Shown piece after piece: positions 11,349 to 23,209 of a stretch of DNA of 64,000 nt (its first letter is position 1; every line of letters starts with the position of its first letter). The notes under the pieces were generated by a model that searched no databases, was not told where the DNA came from, and saw nothing but the letters and a program-made list of their open reading frames with translations. The position numbers and the translations under genes were made by a program. The DNA is from Saposhnikovia divaricata (Eukaryota > Streptophyta > Magnoliopsida > Apiales > Apiaceae): positions 62,617,546 to 62,681,545 of the forward strand of contig CM071600.1 in NCBI GenBank assembly GCA_036435485.1, written 5' to 3'.

Positions 11349-12846
11349 TGTTAACACAAAATCACGCAAGCGTACGTGGTCACAAATAATATAGATATAA
11401 GTCAAGTTCATTCCCACAGAGATCTGGTTTTGGTTTTAATTCAGTTGTTGTACCTATGCAACAATGTAAGGTTTTTACTCACTGCTAAGACAATTAACAA
11501 ATTGGGGTTTTGATTTATTAAATTTAACTAAGATGCAATTTAACAAACTAAAAATTACTTAAGTAATGAGAATTGGAATCAAATTACTTATATGAGAATA
11601 AACATGGGATCCTAACATCATTAAATACTTCGCTTAGATCTGACGCCTTTAATCACTGTATGCAATGGTTATGATATCTGATCGAATAACACGAAACAAG
11701 CACACGCTACCTGTCAACATACGTATACCAAACTACCTATACATCCACAAAAGAGATAGAAGATGAATAGACACCAATTATGCTTAGACCCTATATGTCT
11801 ATAGAATTTGAAAACATAACGGTTGAGGAACAAGTTATCCATATTGATCACATAGGGCAACATAATATATTTATATTTATGCTACAAATCATGTTGATAA
11901 ACAATCATGAACCTATGCTAGCATGGCAAGTTCTAAATCTCAAGATCCACTTTCACTTCACAAGAGATTAATAGATTAGATGTTAGCTACGCATCTATCA
12001 CTTAAGCATAACCATACGAGGATATCAGATATACATCACACACAGATCTTTAAAGCATCAAGATACTAAACTTCATAGATAAATCCGTTAGAATCCTATG
12101 ACAATGATTAGTTCATAATCGAACCATTCGTCACCATGGGATCAAGTGAAAACATGATGTAAAACAAAGACTGAATGAATATAATAGTACTAAAGTATGA
12201 GTTTAGAAAACAAATTCGAAAACTGGAATCCAAGGTACGCCTAAGAAAAGAATACAAAAGATGAAGTAGATCTAGATCTCCGTTGCTTGTCACGAGCGTT
12301 GGTGAATCCTTCTCTACTTTTCTCCCTTGTGTTTCTAAGTTGTCTACGAATTACAATGATAAGATGTGTTTATATAGGCCCTAGAAATCTTTTCCAGCAA
12401 GAAAAACCCTTAAAATACAATTTAATTTGAAATAGGAATAAAAATTAGGATTTTCTAGGATTCTCGGGCGCACTCTGCGCTGTAGTCTTCTGTTTCTGGC
12501 GCAATCTGCGCTCCTTATAGCGCAATCTGCGCTACTGTATTCTGCCGGATTGCTGAAATGCTCTAATTTCTTCGTTTTGCCTCCGTTTCTTCTCGTTCCT
12601 TTTCCATTAACCACCGTCTTCAACCCTTTTACTCTTGAATCATCATGGTAGCTTAAAGTGACACTCCATTCTCCATTCTAAAGCTCAAATTCAACTCCAT
12701 TATTGACGAAACTCACCAACCCTAACTGATAGTTACAATCCTGCACAGCTACACAAAACACATAAAAAATGCTACAAACTTGAGGCTAAGTGAATTAATT
12801 TAAGCCGATATGGAACGCTCCAAGTGGATATGTAATCCACTTATCA
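11349..12846 (-). mobile_element. Athila/Tat-like LTR, element C (minus strand)
   Basis: Reads TGATAAGTGG…TTAACA on the minus strand and is homologous to the LTRs at 14797, 23210 and 26827. It is followed on its upstream (right) side by a purine-rich tract, AAGTTTGGGGGTG, the polypurine tract of this lineage, so this is the 3' LTR of element C. It contains three spaced palindromes of the form GCGCA-nnn-TGCGC (12468-12480, 12499-12511, 12520-12532). Confidence 0.85.
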
Positions 12847-14796
12847 CACCCCCAAACTTAAACCGATGCTTGTCCTCAAGCATAAACAAATACAACTAAC
12901 TAGTACCACTTCCGTAGGTGATCACGGTTGCATTTGGCATATGCAACAAGCCCTTTAAACCACTAGGCAGCCCTAGTGGACGAGTATGGTCTCGTGAGGG
13001 CCTATAACGAATGTACCCACAAAATCCATCTAACTAAACAATGCAATGCATAAATGCAACGAATATGAAAATGCAACGATCCCCTCAAACTAACCAAAAC
13101 AAACTAGCAAGCAAATATCTCAAAAAATGCAACCAAATCCAAATAGAGCTCGACTAAGTCCCCGTATACTAACAATACATGACAGAAACGTGCGTGTGTG
13201 CGATGCTCATCAGATATACTCCTAACACTAGATCGAAATCATACTGATTCTTCGCCAAGACAATCACAAGTTTATAAATAGAATAGACGGTAAACACTTC
13301 ATAACCTAGGAACACCTCCATCATCCTTCGAGTTAGACAGAAATTCATGCTTTATTACTAAACCACAACAAATAATACTATACACAACAACGCATGCTTA
13401 TTTAACCGTGCAATGGATGAGACCCCAAAAGGCTTATACAATAATACCCATGTAGCGAGCCGTTAGGTTAGTGGATCCCAGACTGTAAAAGCCTTAGGTC
13501 ACTAGGCACAAAGTCCCCTAGAATTTAATTGCTCGAGTATTAAAGAGCTCATACTGGTTAACTTTGCATTTAACAATTCATATAACTTTTTTTTTTCTTT
13601 TTTTTTCTTTATATATATATATATATATATATATATGCAATCTGGACTGAGAATTCTCAATTCCAACCCTAGACTACTCATATAATATGAGCCACCTACT
13701 AGCCATTTGACGGCTAGCCATTATTGAAAATAAATCACAATTAGCATGAAATTCCTGTTTTCCCCCAAAACTTAGACTTTAGTGCTCCTACGCTATCCAG
13801 GGAATAACGAAAATTCTAAATATAAACAAGTGATTAAACCTCAAAGCAACCAAACAAGCATGACCTCAACCTAGTCCAAAAGCAAACGGCGAGACTGTGT
13901 AAAAAAAAATTTTGTAAAAATTTTGTTTCTGAACATGCAAATCAATTCCTAGGAACTATAAATCAACCCTCTACTCATCATTACCATGACTCAATTAGAC
14001 ATCAACCTACCAATCAGAAGTAGCTCGTCCTAAGGGATCATGAAAAATGCATGCTATGCAAATGCAACTATATGAACTCCCATGGTATACGAAAACAAAA
14101 TAACAGAATGCCCTACATGAAACAAACATAAATAATACGCACGAACATGCATGAATTACTACTAAAATGCAAAATATGATATCTATATGAACAGAATGAC
14201 ACGTAACACAAATAACTACTACACACTACTTATCCCCCAAACCACCCCCGAACTTAAAGTATTCAATGTCCACATTGAATGGAAGTAAATACAAGGGATA
14301 GTAGGAAACATACCTACTCGTCAGCATCATCACCCTCTCCGGATGAATCAGGTGCTGGATAAACAGTACGAGCTCCAAACACCGGCCACTGTACCGTAAT
14401 ACCCGTAGACTGGAATGCCGTACTCAACGTCGCAGTCATATCCTCAGCATACTGACGGTTGCTATCATGCATAGCATCAATACGCCTATTCAAGCATCTG
14501 AAGTGCATATCCAATGCTGTCATATTAACCATACCCTGAGAAGGACCTGCTCTATCAGCTCTAGGAACATGTGGCGGAGCACCCGCTCCCTGACCACCAG
14601 CACCATCCACTCTGTAACCTAGCCCTCTAGGATGTGGAACGCCTCCCGACCATTCCACTATCCTGTCAATAGAAGCATCATCAATAGGAGCCCCGACCGT
14701 CTGCACAGGCTCATCCTCGTACCATCTCACTCTCATAGCAGTACATAACCCCATGACAATAGAAGCATGAGGCATACTACCTGTCGTATGACCTCC
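12847..14796 (-). mobile_element. Internal 3' region of Athila/Tat-like element C
   Basis: Non-coding sequence between the polypurine tract at 12847 and the end of a late reading frame at 14314. The first 250 bases match the interior of the young element at 24891. It includes a T-rich run and an (AT)n microsatellite (about 13586-13636), and a second purine-rich tract near 14240 just after the env-like reading frame. The 5' part of element C is lost where the plus-strand LTR begins at 14797. Confidence 0.75.
14314..14796 (-). pseudogene. C-terminal piece of an Athila-type env-like/ORF protein
   Basis: About 160 codons open to a stop at 14314, ending in an acidic tail. The opening part (SMPHASIVMGLCTAMRV) resembles the end of the plant-transposon-protein domain that follows pol in Athila/Tat elements. 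The frame runs on upstream into the neighbouring LTR by chance, so the N-terminus is missing. Function of these env-like proteins is unknown. Confidence 0.55.
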
Positions 14797-16376
14797 TGAT
14801 AAGTGGATGTTATATCCACTTGGAATGCTTCGTATCGGCTTGAATTGATGACTTGAACTCAAGTATGTGGTGTTTTTGATGTGTTTTTTAGTGAATTTGT
14901 GCAGGAATAAGAGTCGGATGTGGGATGATGTTTTCCATGCTTAAATGGTGGGTTTTGAACTTAAAGAATAACAGTACATCAAATTGCGAGAGAGCCGGAA
15001 GAAACGGAATGAAAATCGGAGTTAAAACGAAGAAAATAGAGCAAAATCAGCAAAATCAGCGAAATGAACAGTAACGGACGCGCATGAACAGTGGCAGTCA
15101 GCGGGTGAAAAATCAGCCAGAATTTCTGATTTTGTTTTGGCCATATCTTGATTTCTACAAGTCCGTTTTGGACGATTCAACTGCCCACGCGAAGATAACG
15201 GAATTTTCTATCATTCTAAGGTGGTCCGGAGTCCAGAATTATTGAAGAGAATTTTCCTTCAAAACAGAATCAACGGAAATTGCCAGAATTCAATTCTAAA
15301 CAGGAAATTGCCACAATTCCTACTTCTAATAAGTATGGTAATTGCTCTGGGCGGCTAGAACATTCCAAAATCAGATCTACACATGGAATTTGCAATTCTA
15401 TTCTCATTCAAGAAAGGAAATTGCCATACTCCTATTTCAACTCTAAAACGGCAATTGCTTGATGGAGAGGCAAATTGGGGCTATAAATACACATCTTGGG
15501 GGACAGAAAAAAACACACCATTACATATCAATTACTTAGTTTTATTTGTATCTTTTCATACTTTGTTTTTATCATGGTTTCATCAGATCCCATGATGACG
15601 AGAGGTTCGATTATGAACTAATCGTTGTCATGGGATTCTAACGGATTTATTTATGGAGCTTAGTATCTTGATTACTTTAAAGATCTGTGTGTGATGTATA
15701 TCTGATATCCTCGTATGGTTATGCTTAATTGTTAGATGCGTAGCTAACATCTAATTTGTTAATCTCTTGTGAAGTGAAAGTGGATCTTGAGATTTAGAAC
15801 TTGTCATGCTAGCATAGGTTCATGATTGTTTATCAGCATAATTCGTAGTATGAGATGAAAATACTTATATTGCCCTGTGTGATCTTTATGGATAACTTGC
15901 TCTTCAACCGTTATGTTTTCAAATTCTATAGACATATAGGGTCTAAGCATAATTGGTGTCTATTCATCTTCTATCTCTTTTGTGGATGTATGTTTAGTTT
16001 GGTATTCGTATACTGAGAAGTAGCGTGTACTTGTTTCGTGTTATCCGATCAGATATCATAACCATTGCATATAGTGATTAAAGGCGTCAGATCTAAGCGA
16101 AGTATTTAATGAAGTTAGGATCCCATGTTACTCTTGCAGACGTAATTAGAATTCAATTCTTGTTAGTTAGTTAATTCTTAGTTGTTAATTTACTTTCTAG
16201 TTAATTTAATTAATTAAACCCAATTTGTTATTTGTCTTAGCAGTGAGTAATAACCATACATTGTTGCATAGGTACAATAACTGAATTAAAACCATAACCA
16301 GATCTCTGTGGGAACGAACTTGACTTATTCATATATTACTTGTGACCACGTACGCTTGCGTGATTTAGTGCAAACA
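14797..16376 (+). mobile_element. Athila/Tat-like 5' LTR, element D (plus strand)
   Basis: TGATAAGTGG…GCAAACA, 1580 bp, the same family as the minus-strand LTRs. A TATA-like CTATAAATAC lies at 15481-15490. It is immediately followed by a primer binding site. It starts where element C is cut, with CCTCC (14792-14796) as the presumed target. Its 3' LTR is not in the window. Confidence 0.85.
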
Positions 16377-16382
16377 AGTTTT

Positions 16383-16400
16383 TGGCGCTGCTACCGGGGA
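16383..16400 (+). other. Primer binding site of element D
   Basis: TGGCGCTGCTACCGGGGA follows the LTR after six bases. It closely matches the TGGCGCCGTTGCCGGGGA type used by Athila/Tat Gypsy elements (tRNA-Asp-like). Confidence 0.8.
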
Positions 16401-16531
16401 TCATCGGTGTTTTATTTTTGGTTTATGTGCTTGTCAATAGTGGTCGTTAGAGTTCACTGACTCGGATTAGTTACTTATCTATTTTTGTGTAGTTCGTTGG
16501 TGTTTCAGGTACTTGTCAGAGAGCGTTTACT

Positions 16532-16750
16532 TTGAAGATGGATTTTCTAAATTACTATGGAGTTCAGCAGGTGGTTAGTGTTTGTGAGATATGTGCGGGC
16601 GCACATGAGACGAATCAGTGCTGGAGCAACCAAGGTGGTATTCAACAACCTCAGCAGCCTTATCAGCAGTATCAAGGTCAACAATATGGAGCACAGCCTT
16701 ACTATCCTCAGAATTTTCTACAGCAGCAGAACCAGAATTTTCTGCAGCAG
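16532..16750 (+). pseudogene. Athila/Tat gag fragment
   Basis: Short open stretch with a retroviral-type knuckle CEICAGAHETNQC followed by a Gln/Tyr/Pro-rich run, as in the middle of Athila-type Gag. It is cut at about 16750, where the frame runs into an unrelated chromovirus LTR tail, so this is a chimeric junction. Confidence 0.65.
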
Positions 16751-16751
16751 T

Positions 16752-16837
16752 ATGATATTGATATTGATCGGAAATTAGACCGTGATGACCCGGATCCTTG
16801 ACCCCGGATCTAGGGATGTCACAGATGGTATCAGAGC
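16752..16837 (+). mobile_element. Chromovirus 5' LTR tail and initiator-tRNA primer site
   Basis: The LTR tail ends at 16823 (…GGGATGTCACA). After two bases comes TGGTATCAGAGC (16826-16837), the standard tRNA-iMet primer binding site. The rest of this 5' LTR is missing and fused to the Athila gag remnant. Confidence 0.7.
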
Positions 16838-19460
16838 TTAGAGTCATATTACTCAGGAATAAAAGTGATAATAATATACACATATAGATATATAGATATA
16901 TATATATATGTAATTATATAAAATATGAACTCACATTAAGTTCAAGGGTGGTTTATCGAACGAAGCATTTATTTTAAGTAGTGATTATAATTTTATAGAT
17001 TATTACTAATAAACGTTTATGTTTTAGTATAGGGAGAGGAGATTGGTAAGCCAAAGTTAAGAGTATTTAAAGTCTTCTTGGTTTAATGGAGTTTGAAGAA
17101 ATATTGTAAGTGGATTGGTGAACAGACACTGATTGTTTCAATTGATTGTGGAGATGAAATGGTGAAACTGAGATTTATCGATAAAGCCAAGATATACCTT
17201 AAGGACCAAGACAGATTGAGAAATTCCGATATTGACTTAAATGAAAAGGTTATTATGCTAAAAGTGTTAAACTTATGTAGCACACAGGATTGATTTGAAA
17301 AAGGGAATATTTGATGTATTGGGAAGTGTACGTTAGACAATCTCGTGAGTATAAGTGGTATGTTAGAATATACAATTATAAAGAATAGTTTTAAAAGGGT
17401 CCTTGATACCGGAGCATTGTCAGGATAAGACGATCAACATTACGTAAGTATATCGATTAGAAGGTTGTGTTCTATTATGAATAAAGGCAGAGAGTATCGA
17501 GCCAAGTCACGACTAGGTAAATGAAGATAATTGGGAAAAGCAGACGATAGGTTAAGGCTACATGGTGAGTGCCAAATTTAAGAAATTTTGGAGAGTACGC
17601 AGTCTAAGATATAAATAGTATTTGAGGAAAACCTTCCATTATTGGGATTTTCAATTGGGCAGAGGCTATTAACAGTACCTATTTTCAAGCTCCTAAAGCC
17701 CTGCTAAATTATATTATTGAGTTTCAAATTTTCCTCCACTGGTGGGTAATTATTCATTAAGTGCCGGTATCTTTTAAAAAAAAACTTTCTGGTACCTTTG
17801 GAATGTGTTTCAAAATTTTATTTTATCTTTCTTAGTAAAAATATTCTTCTAAGATTATTTTCGGAAGATGGTATTTATCATCGTGATTTAAATTTTCCTC
17901 TATATTCCTTACTCCAACTAAGAGGAACAACTCTATATATATACACAAGGATGATCTGTCTGTGTGATTGAAAGTCAGGAGGGGACGCCCTCCCTTGTGT
18001 GACATACGGGTTCGTCCATAATATTGATTTCTCAGATATCCTTTTGTTTCAAATAAAAGTTATTTAAAACTCTTAATTTTATAAATTGTTGTGGGACCCT
18101 TGCTTGTTTCTGGGTTCGTTTCAATTCAAAGTTTCATAAATTCTATAAATTTTTTTTCGAATATAGAAGATTTCATTAATGGATGGGATAATGGAAGCAA
18201 GGTTTAAAGTATACGCGATTACACAAGGAAACTTGAGTTTCCAAGGGAAATTTTAATAAAAGATAATTAGAGCTAGAAGCGTTTCAATATAAGAGAGGAA
18301 GGAAATTCGTGAGAAGAAATATGTATATTTGATGATTAGTAAGAAAACAAATATGAGGCATTTTAAGGCATAATTGAGATTTACTAATGAGAGTAAGGTG
18401 TGTTTTGAGGATAGAGTCAGAATAAGGATAAACAAAGGAAGTGGGGGAAGGCCAATATTGTGATTAATACCCTAAGTAGCAAAGAGAGATTAAAGATGTT
18501 AAGTATTCAAAGGGTTAATCCAAAAGGTGTGAATGAGTAAAACTTTAGGTAAAGATTTGGTGAGAATAATAAAGGGAAATTTCAGAGGTGGAAAAGATAG
18601 TATATCATGAAGGAACTAAGGTGGATCAGCAAGATGTAAAGAGCGTATAGTGAACAATAGACATATGGGATAAGGTATCCGGAGGAAATTGCATGTACGC
18701 TCTAATTTAACCTCTTAAGTGCAAATGTTTGGTTAGGGATCGACTAAGTCAATGAATGGTGTAAATGGACAGATAATATAGATAAGAATAATCTATCTAT
18801 GAGAAAGTAAACTATGGTGATATAAGAAAGTGAGTTATTCTCGTGTCATCCAAATCAGTATCTGTTAAGGGTCAAAGAACTCTATAGAAAGGAGATTAAG
18901 AGTATGAGAGAAGGTGTGAGAATATTTTTAAGGATGAAGGAAAAGTACATGCTCGTATAGTTACGAACAGGAAATATATATTATAACCAATATTTTCTTA
19001 CAATTGTTCCAAGGAATATTATTATAACTTATTTTCTGGAAAATTTTACAGAGGTGATATATACAAATGTTGGAGTATTAACATTTTATGTCATGATAGA
19101 GATCAAAACATAGTTAAACAATAGTGAGATACACTACCATTCAGAGAAGGCCAATGTGGTGGCCGATACCCTTAGGAAAAAGAGGAAGGAGAGATGAGAT
19201 AATATAAAATGACGGAATGCAGGAGAGGGTTGGTAAGGAAAAGATAGGGAAAGTACTGCTATTGATAAGCTAAATGGCATGTTGATGAATGACAAGCAAA
19301 TGTATGTTGGTGTATTTCTGTACAAACAAGATAGAGATGTTTAAGGAGAAACTAAAGGATGGAGGAAGTAATATGCGAATTAGAAGGTGTAATGTGAGAA
19401 AGGTATTCGTCAATATCTTCAACGTGATTCCGGGACGGAATCCTTTTAAGGGGGGAAGAC
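16838..19460 (+). pseudogene. Decayed chromovirus (Tekay/Del-like Gypsy) interior
   Basis: No long frame remains. Recognisable relics are two copies of the end of the RNase H domain (G/E-K-A-N-x-V-…-L-S/R-…-K) near 18448-18490 and 19146-19185, and the classic end of pol just before the polypurine tract AAGGGGGGAAGAC (19448-19460). At 2.6 kb it is far shorter than the 4-5 kb expected, and the duplicated RNase H relic points to rearrangement. Confidence 0.7.
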
Positions 19461-22380
19461 TGTAATAACCCTAACTTTAGAAATGCTACAGTGTTTAAAT
19501 GATTAGTAATTTTGAGGATTTAGGGAAATGGTATGTAGGTACCCTATAAGTGAAACAGAAAATGAATAATCAGAAACCATATTAGCGTCGTACTATGAAA
19601 ATGAGTGACTCGAAACGATGACGGATTTCAGAAATTCCTGAGCATAGATTTTTAAGATATTTTATTTCAATTGAGCACTACTGTATTGGATATTATGGAG
19701 TATGGAGATTTAACAAGGATTAATTATATTGAGGAAATAGTGAAATTAGGATAAACCAAGGAGTGATCAAGTCAAGGAAATGCCAAGGGAATTGAGATTG
19801 TTAAACGAGTTTGAGAATGCTTGAGAACCCGAGAGAAAACCGGGAGAGCAAATTCTGAGATAAAGAGAATATACCAAGGATAGTGGATTTAATATTTATT
19901 TGAGGATTAGAGCTACACCAACACCTTAAAATACAATGTGGGAGAGGATAATATGTATACAAGAGATTTAAAAAGGAGAAACCACTGAGACGATCACAGA
20001 AATCATTCGATCAATCAAATGACGAGAGAACTTTGAACGAAGCCCAAACAAAAAGCCCTAAGGCCCAAAACCTAAGCCATGCAGGTCCAAGAGGCTCCAA
20101 GGAGCTGCATTTACAATTTAATTAATTGAGTGGCTCATAGATATATTGAAGGGGCAAGGCTACAAGAGCAAATAGAGTGAAAGGGCAAGGGTAAACTAGT
20201 AAACACACAACCAAGTCGATAAATCTTCCAAAAGAAGCTAAACAAGAAGTGTTTTGATTGGTGGACTCCAAAACATCCTTACAAAAGGTAGCTAGCTGAT
20301 ATATCAAGATAGAAACAAGGGATATACATCATTTACACAAGAGAAACAAAGTTGAAAAGCTCCCCCATCTCATTTCTTCAAACTGCCCAGCAGAAATATC
20401 ACTCAAAGAAAAATTCATATCTCCATTTCTATCCATGATAAAATCACCAAATTTTAACCATAGCTTCTCCACTCTATGGGGAAGATTCGTACAAAATTTC
20501 ATGACAATCCAAGTAGTATAGCCTAGTCAAATCCATGATCAAAGTGGTAGAACCAAACCTGTCCAGGTTCTGGCCAGTAGCAAGATGGGGCTCAAAACCC
20601 TAGCTCCCATGGTTGGATTCTTGTGTTCTATAGTTTAAAACAAAGGTAATCAAGACCCCAAGGTATGTTCAAAATCTTAGCTTCAAATATTGAGTATAGC
20701 TATGTCAAAAGATGGATAAAAAAAGATGATGAATAGTGATTTTCAAGAACTAACTTTGTGTTCTTGATTTCTTTTGATTGATTCAAGTGTACTAAGGCTA
20801 CTTAAGGACCATTCAAGGCTTACTAGGGGTTATTCACTCTTCAAGGAAGGTATAAATGTTCTCACCCTTATGAGTTTATGGTTGATTTTGGGTTAGTTTA
20901 GAAGTTAAGTGATATAAACCATGAAATCTTGATTATATAGTTGTGGATATGTGTTTTGATTGAATATGAAAGGAGTATGTGCTTGTAACCATGGTTGGTA
21001 AGATGACCACATGGTGTAGGTGATGGTGTATAAGGTGGATGATGGATTTGGAGGATTAATATTTTGGAAAGTATGAAAATATAGCCGTTATAATGCCCGA
21101 TTTTCGTTAAAACAGTGATTATTTGTTAAAAAACAGGGCAACCCGAATCTTTACAGGTCAGTAGGGTATCCCAACTGGTCAGAATAAGATAGGTCTTAGT
21201 TCATAGATCGTTTTGATATAAAGTACGTTAAAATCTGATGAACGGTTTAGGAGAAAAGTCAGTTTTAGTGAAAGACGTTCGAGAACCGAGAAAACGTAGT
21301 TGTACCAACTTTGAGGCTATAACTACCATACTAAGACATTTTTAAAAATTATGAAACTTTGGGATGTTATAATATGGTGATCAAAGAACCCTTACCAACT
21401 GACCTTGTGTCAAATTGTGGAATTTATGAATTATGAGGATTTTTACAGTCGAGAGTGGTTGTTAAGGAAAGAATGTAAATCGTTAAGAACTTTAATCGGG
21501 AATAAGAATGGTTAAGTCCTCAAGACCTTTTGAGATAGTAATGGAATATTATAAGGGTGTTATTATATGAGCGTAGGTGGTTAAGTGGAATATGTTCTGA
21601 TAATGATCCTTTTTGTGTTTATAGAGACTTCGGGAGAGCCACGAGCTATACTTCCGACTTACAGAGATCGAGGCAAGATTTCTTCTATCTTTACTTTGTA
21701 AATTATTTATCTTCAAAGGAAAATGGTTTCATGGATTATGGAGATGATTTTATTATGACTATATTGTTAAGGATTTGTTTTCCTGATTTTGGAAATTAAA
21801 GGGAGATGTACATGAATATGAATATGGATTATGGATATGGATATGGAATATGGATAGGGATTATGGATATGCATTAACTCCCTTTTATTATGTTTTTCTT
21901 AGGAAAAGTAAGGCCCTTTCAACCCAAGAATAAAGGCATCTTATTAGTTATAGCTGACCAGAATTGTTGATTTCAGTATTTGATTATGCATGTATTCGGG
22001 GGGGTACCTGATGTGAACCTCCCTATTGGCAAGACAGTTTTAGTAATTGAGCATTGATAGCTCTACGTTGAACTCTTTGATGCAGTATTGATGATTGTAC
22101 CTTCCTAATAGTTCTTTGACGTAACAATAATTACCCAAAAGAACTGGGGGTAGTATTCCTACTTAGACAGTATCGCGCATGATTGATTAGCTATTTCACA
22201 TGCCAATTTGAAACTTTTTAAGTGCTTGTTTTAGTACTTGTATTATGAAGCAGGAACCTGTGGCTAAGGTAACCTGTAGCTTTGACAGTATTCACGAAGT
22301 ATGAGTATGACTTGACAGAATATGCAGACTACGATTGATTGATTAGAGTTAGTTTATAGACAGATTGTGTTGAGAAAAGA

Positions 22381-22680
22381 ATTAAGCCACAGACAGCTTC
22401 CTGAGCAAGTATTGAGAATTAAGCCTCAGGCAGCTTCCTAAGCAAGAATTAAGCCTCGGGTAGCTTCCCGAGCAAGCATAGAATTAAGCCTCAGGCAGCT
22501 TCCGGAGCAAGAATTAATCCTCAGGCAGCTTCCTGAGCAGGTATTGAGAATTAAGCCTTGGGCAGCTTCCCGAGCAAGCATTGAATTAAGCCTCAGGCAG
22601 CTTCCTGAGCAAGATTGATTGAAAAGCCTCAGCTGACTGAGCAAGAAAATTTAGCTAAAAGTCTCAGATTCCTTGAGCAC
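22381..22680 (+). repeat. Tandem hairpin array 1 in the chromovirus LTR
   Basis: About nine units of roughly 25-37 bp, mostly AAGCC-TCAGG-CAGCTT-CCTGAG-CAAG. The six-base arms flank a CAGCTT loop. Arms differ between units: CTCAGG/CCTGAG (22520-22537, 22592-22609), CTCGGG/CCCGAG (22455-22472), CTTGGG/CCCGAG (22557-22574). Some units have one mismatch. Confidence 0.85.
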
Positions 22681-22738
22681 ATGATTAATAAGCCCTGTTG
22701 ACAGGCACCTAAAGCCCTGACGAAAGGCATTTTAAAGG

Positions 22739-23175
22739 AACCTGTATGGAGCCGAGACTGGCATACAAGAACCTGAGAATATATGTCTCACCCCTCCGTG
22801 GAGCCGCCTCTGGCACGAGAGGAAGTGGGAACTTGTGTGGAGCCTAGAACGGCACACTTGTTCTTAAAGAGAAGCCTAATAAGCTCTCCCTCATGTGGAG
22901 CCGCCTTTGGCACATGGGAAGAAGGGACTCAGTTCCTTAGCATGTACCTTCATAAGATGTCCAGCATGATACATGAAGAAGAAGGAAATGGTATGGAACT
23001 TAGACGGAATATCACTCCTTAAGGGAGCTATAAGTTTCCCCTTTATGCAGAGCCGAGACAGGTGAATAAAGAAGAGGAATCTGTGTGGACTCCCAGAACG
23101 GCACACAGTTTCCTAGAGATGCCTCGAGGCAAGAGGAACCAACATGGAACCTAGACTGGCATGTTGGAACCTAGA
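22739..23175 (+). repeat. Tandem hairpin array 2 in the chromovirus LTR
   Basis: Seven hairpins, most built on an inner core GGA-GCC-(six bases)-GGC, each with different outer arms that pair: TGTAT/ATACA (22743-22767), CGT/ACG (about 22798), GTGT/ACAC (about 22835), CATGT/ACATG (about 22892), CTTTAT/ATAAAG (about 23041), CTGTGT/ACACAG (about 23081) and CCAACAT/ATGTTGG (23139-23167). The 23041 and 23081 copies have altered cores. Confidence 0.8.
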
Positions 23176-23209
23176 TTTTTAGGATTGGAAACCAAACAGG
23201 TGACCTCTC

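Larger units (their letters stand above)
19461..23204 (+). mobile_element. Chromovirus 3' LTR (interrupted)
   Basis: Starts TGTAATAACCC directly after the polypurine tract. The end was not located, because a younger LTR element inserted at 23205-23209 interrupts the sequence. Its last 800 bases (22381-23175) hold two arrays of tandem hairpins described separately. No protein-coding gene. Confidence 0.7.

Noticed and set aside
22381..22680. CRISPR-like array of repeats and spacers
   Set aside because: Plant nuclear context; spacing is irregular, 'spacers' are near-absent, and the units are hairpins within an LTR.
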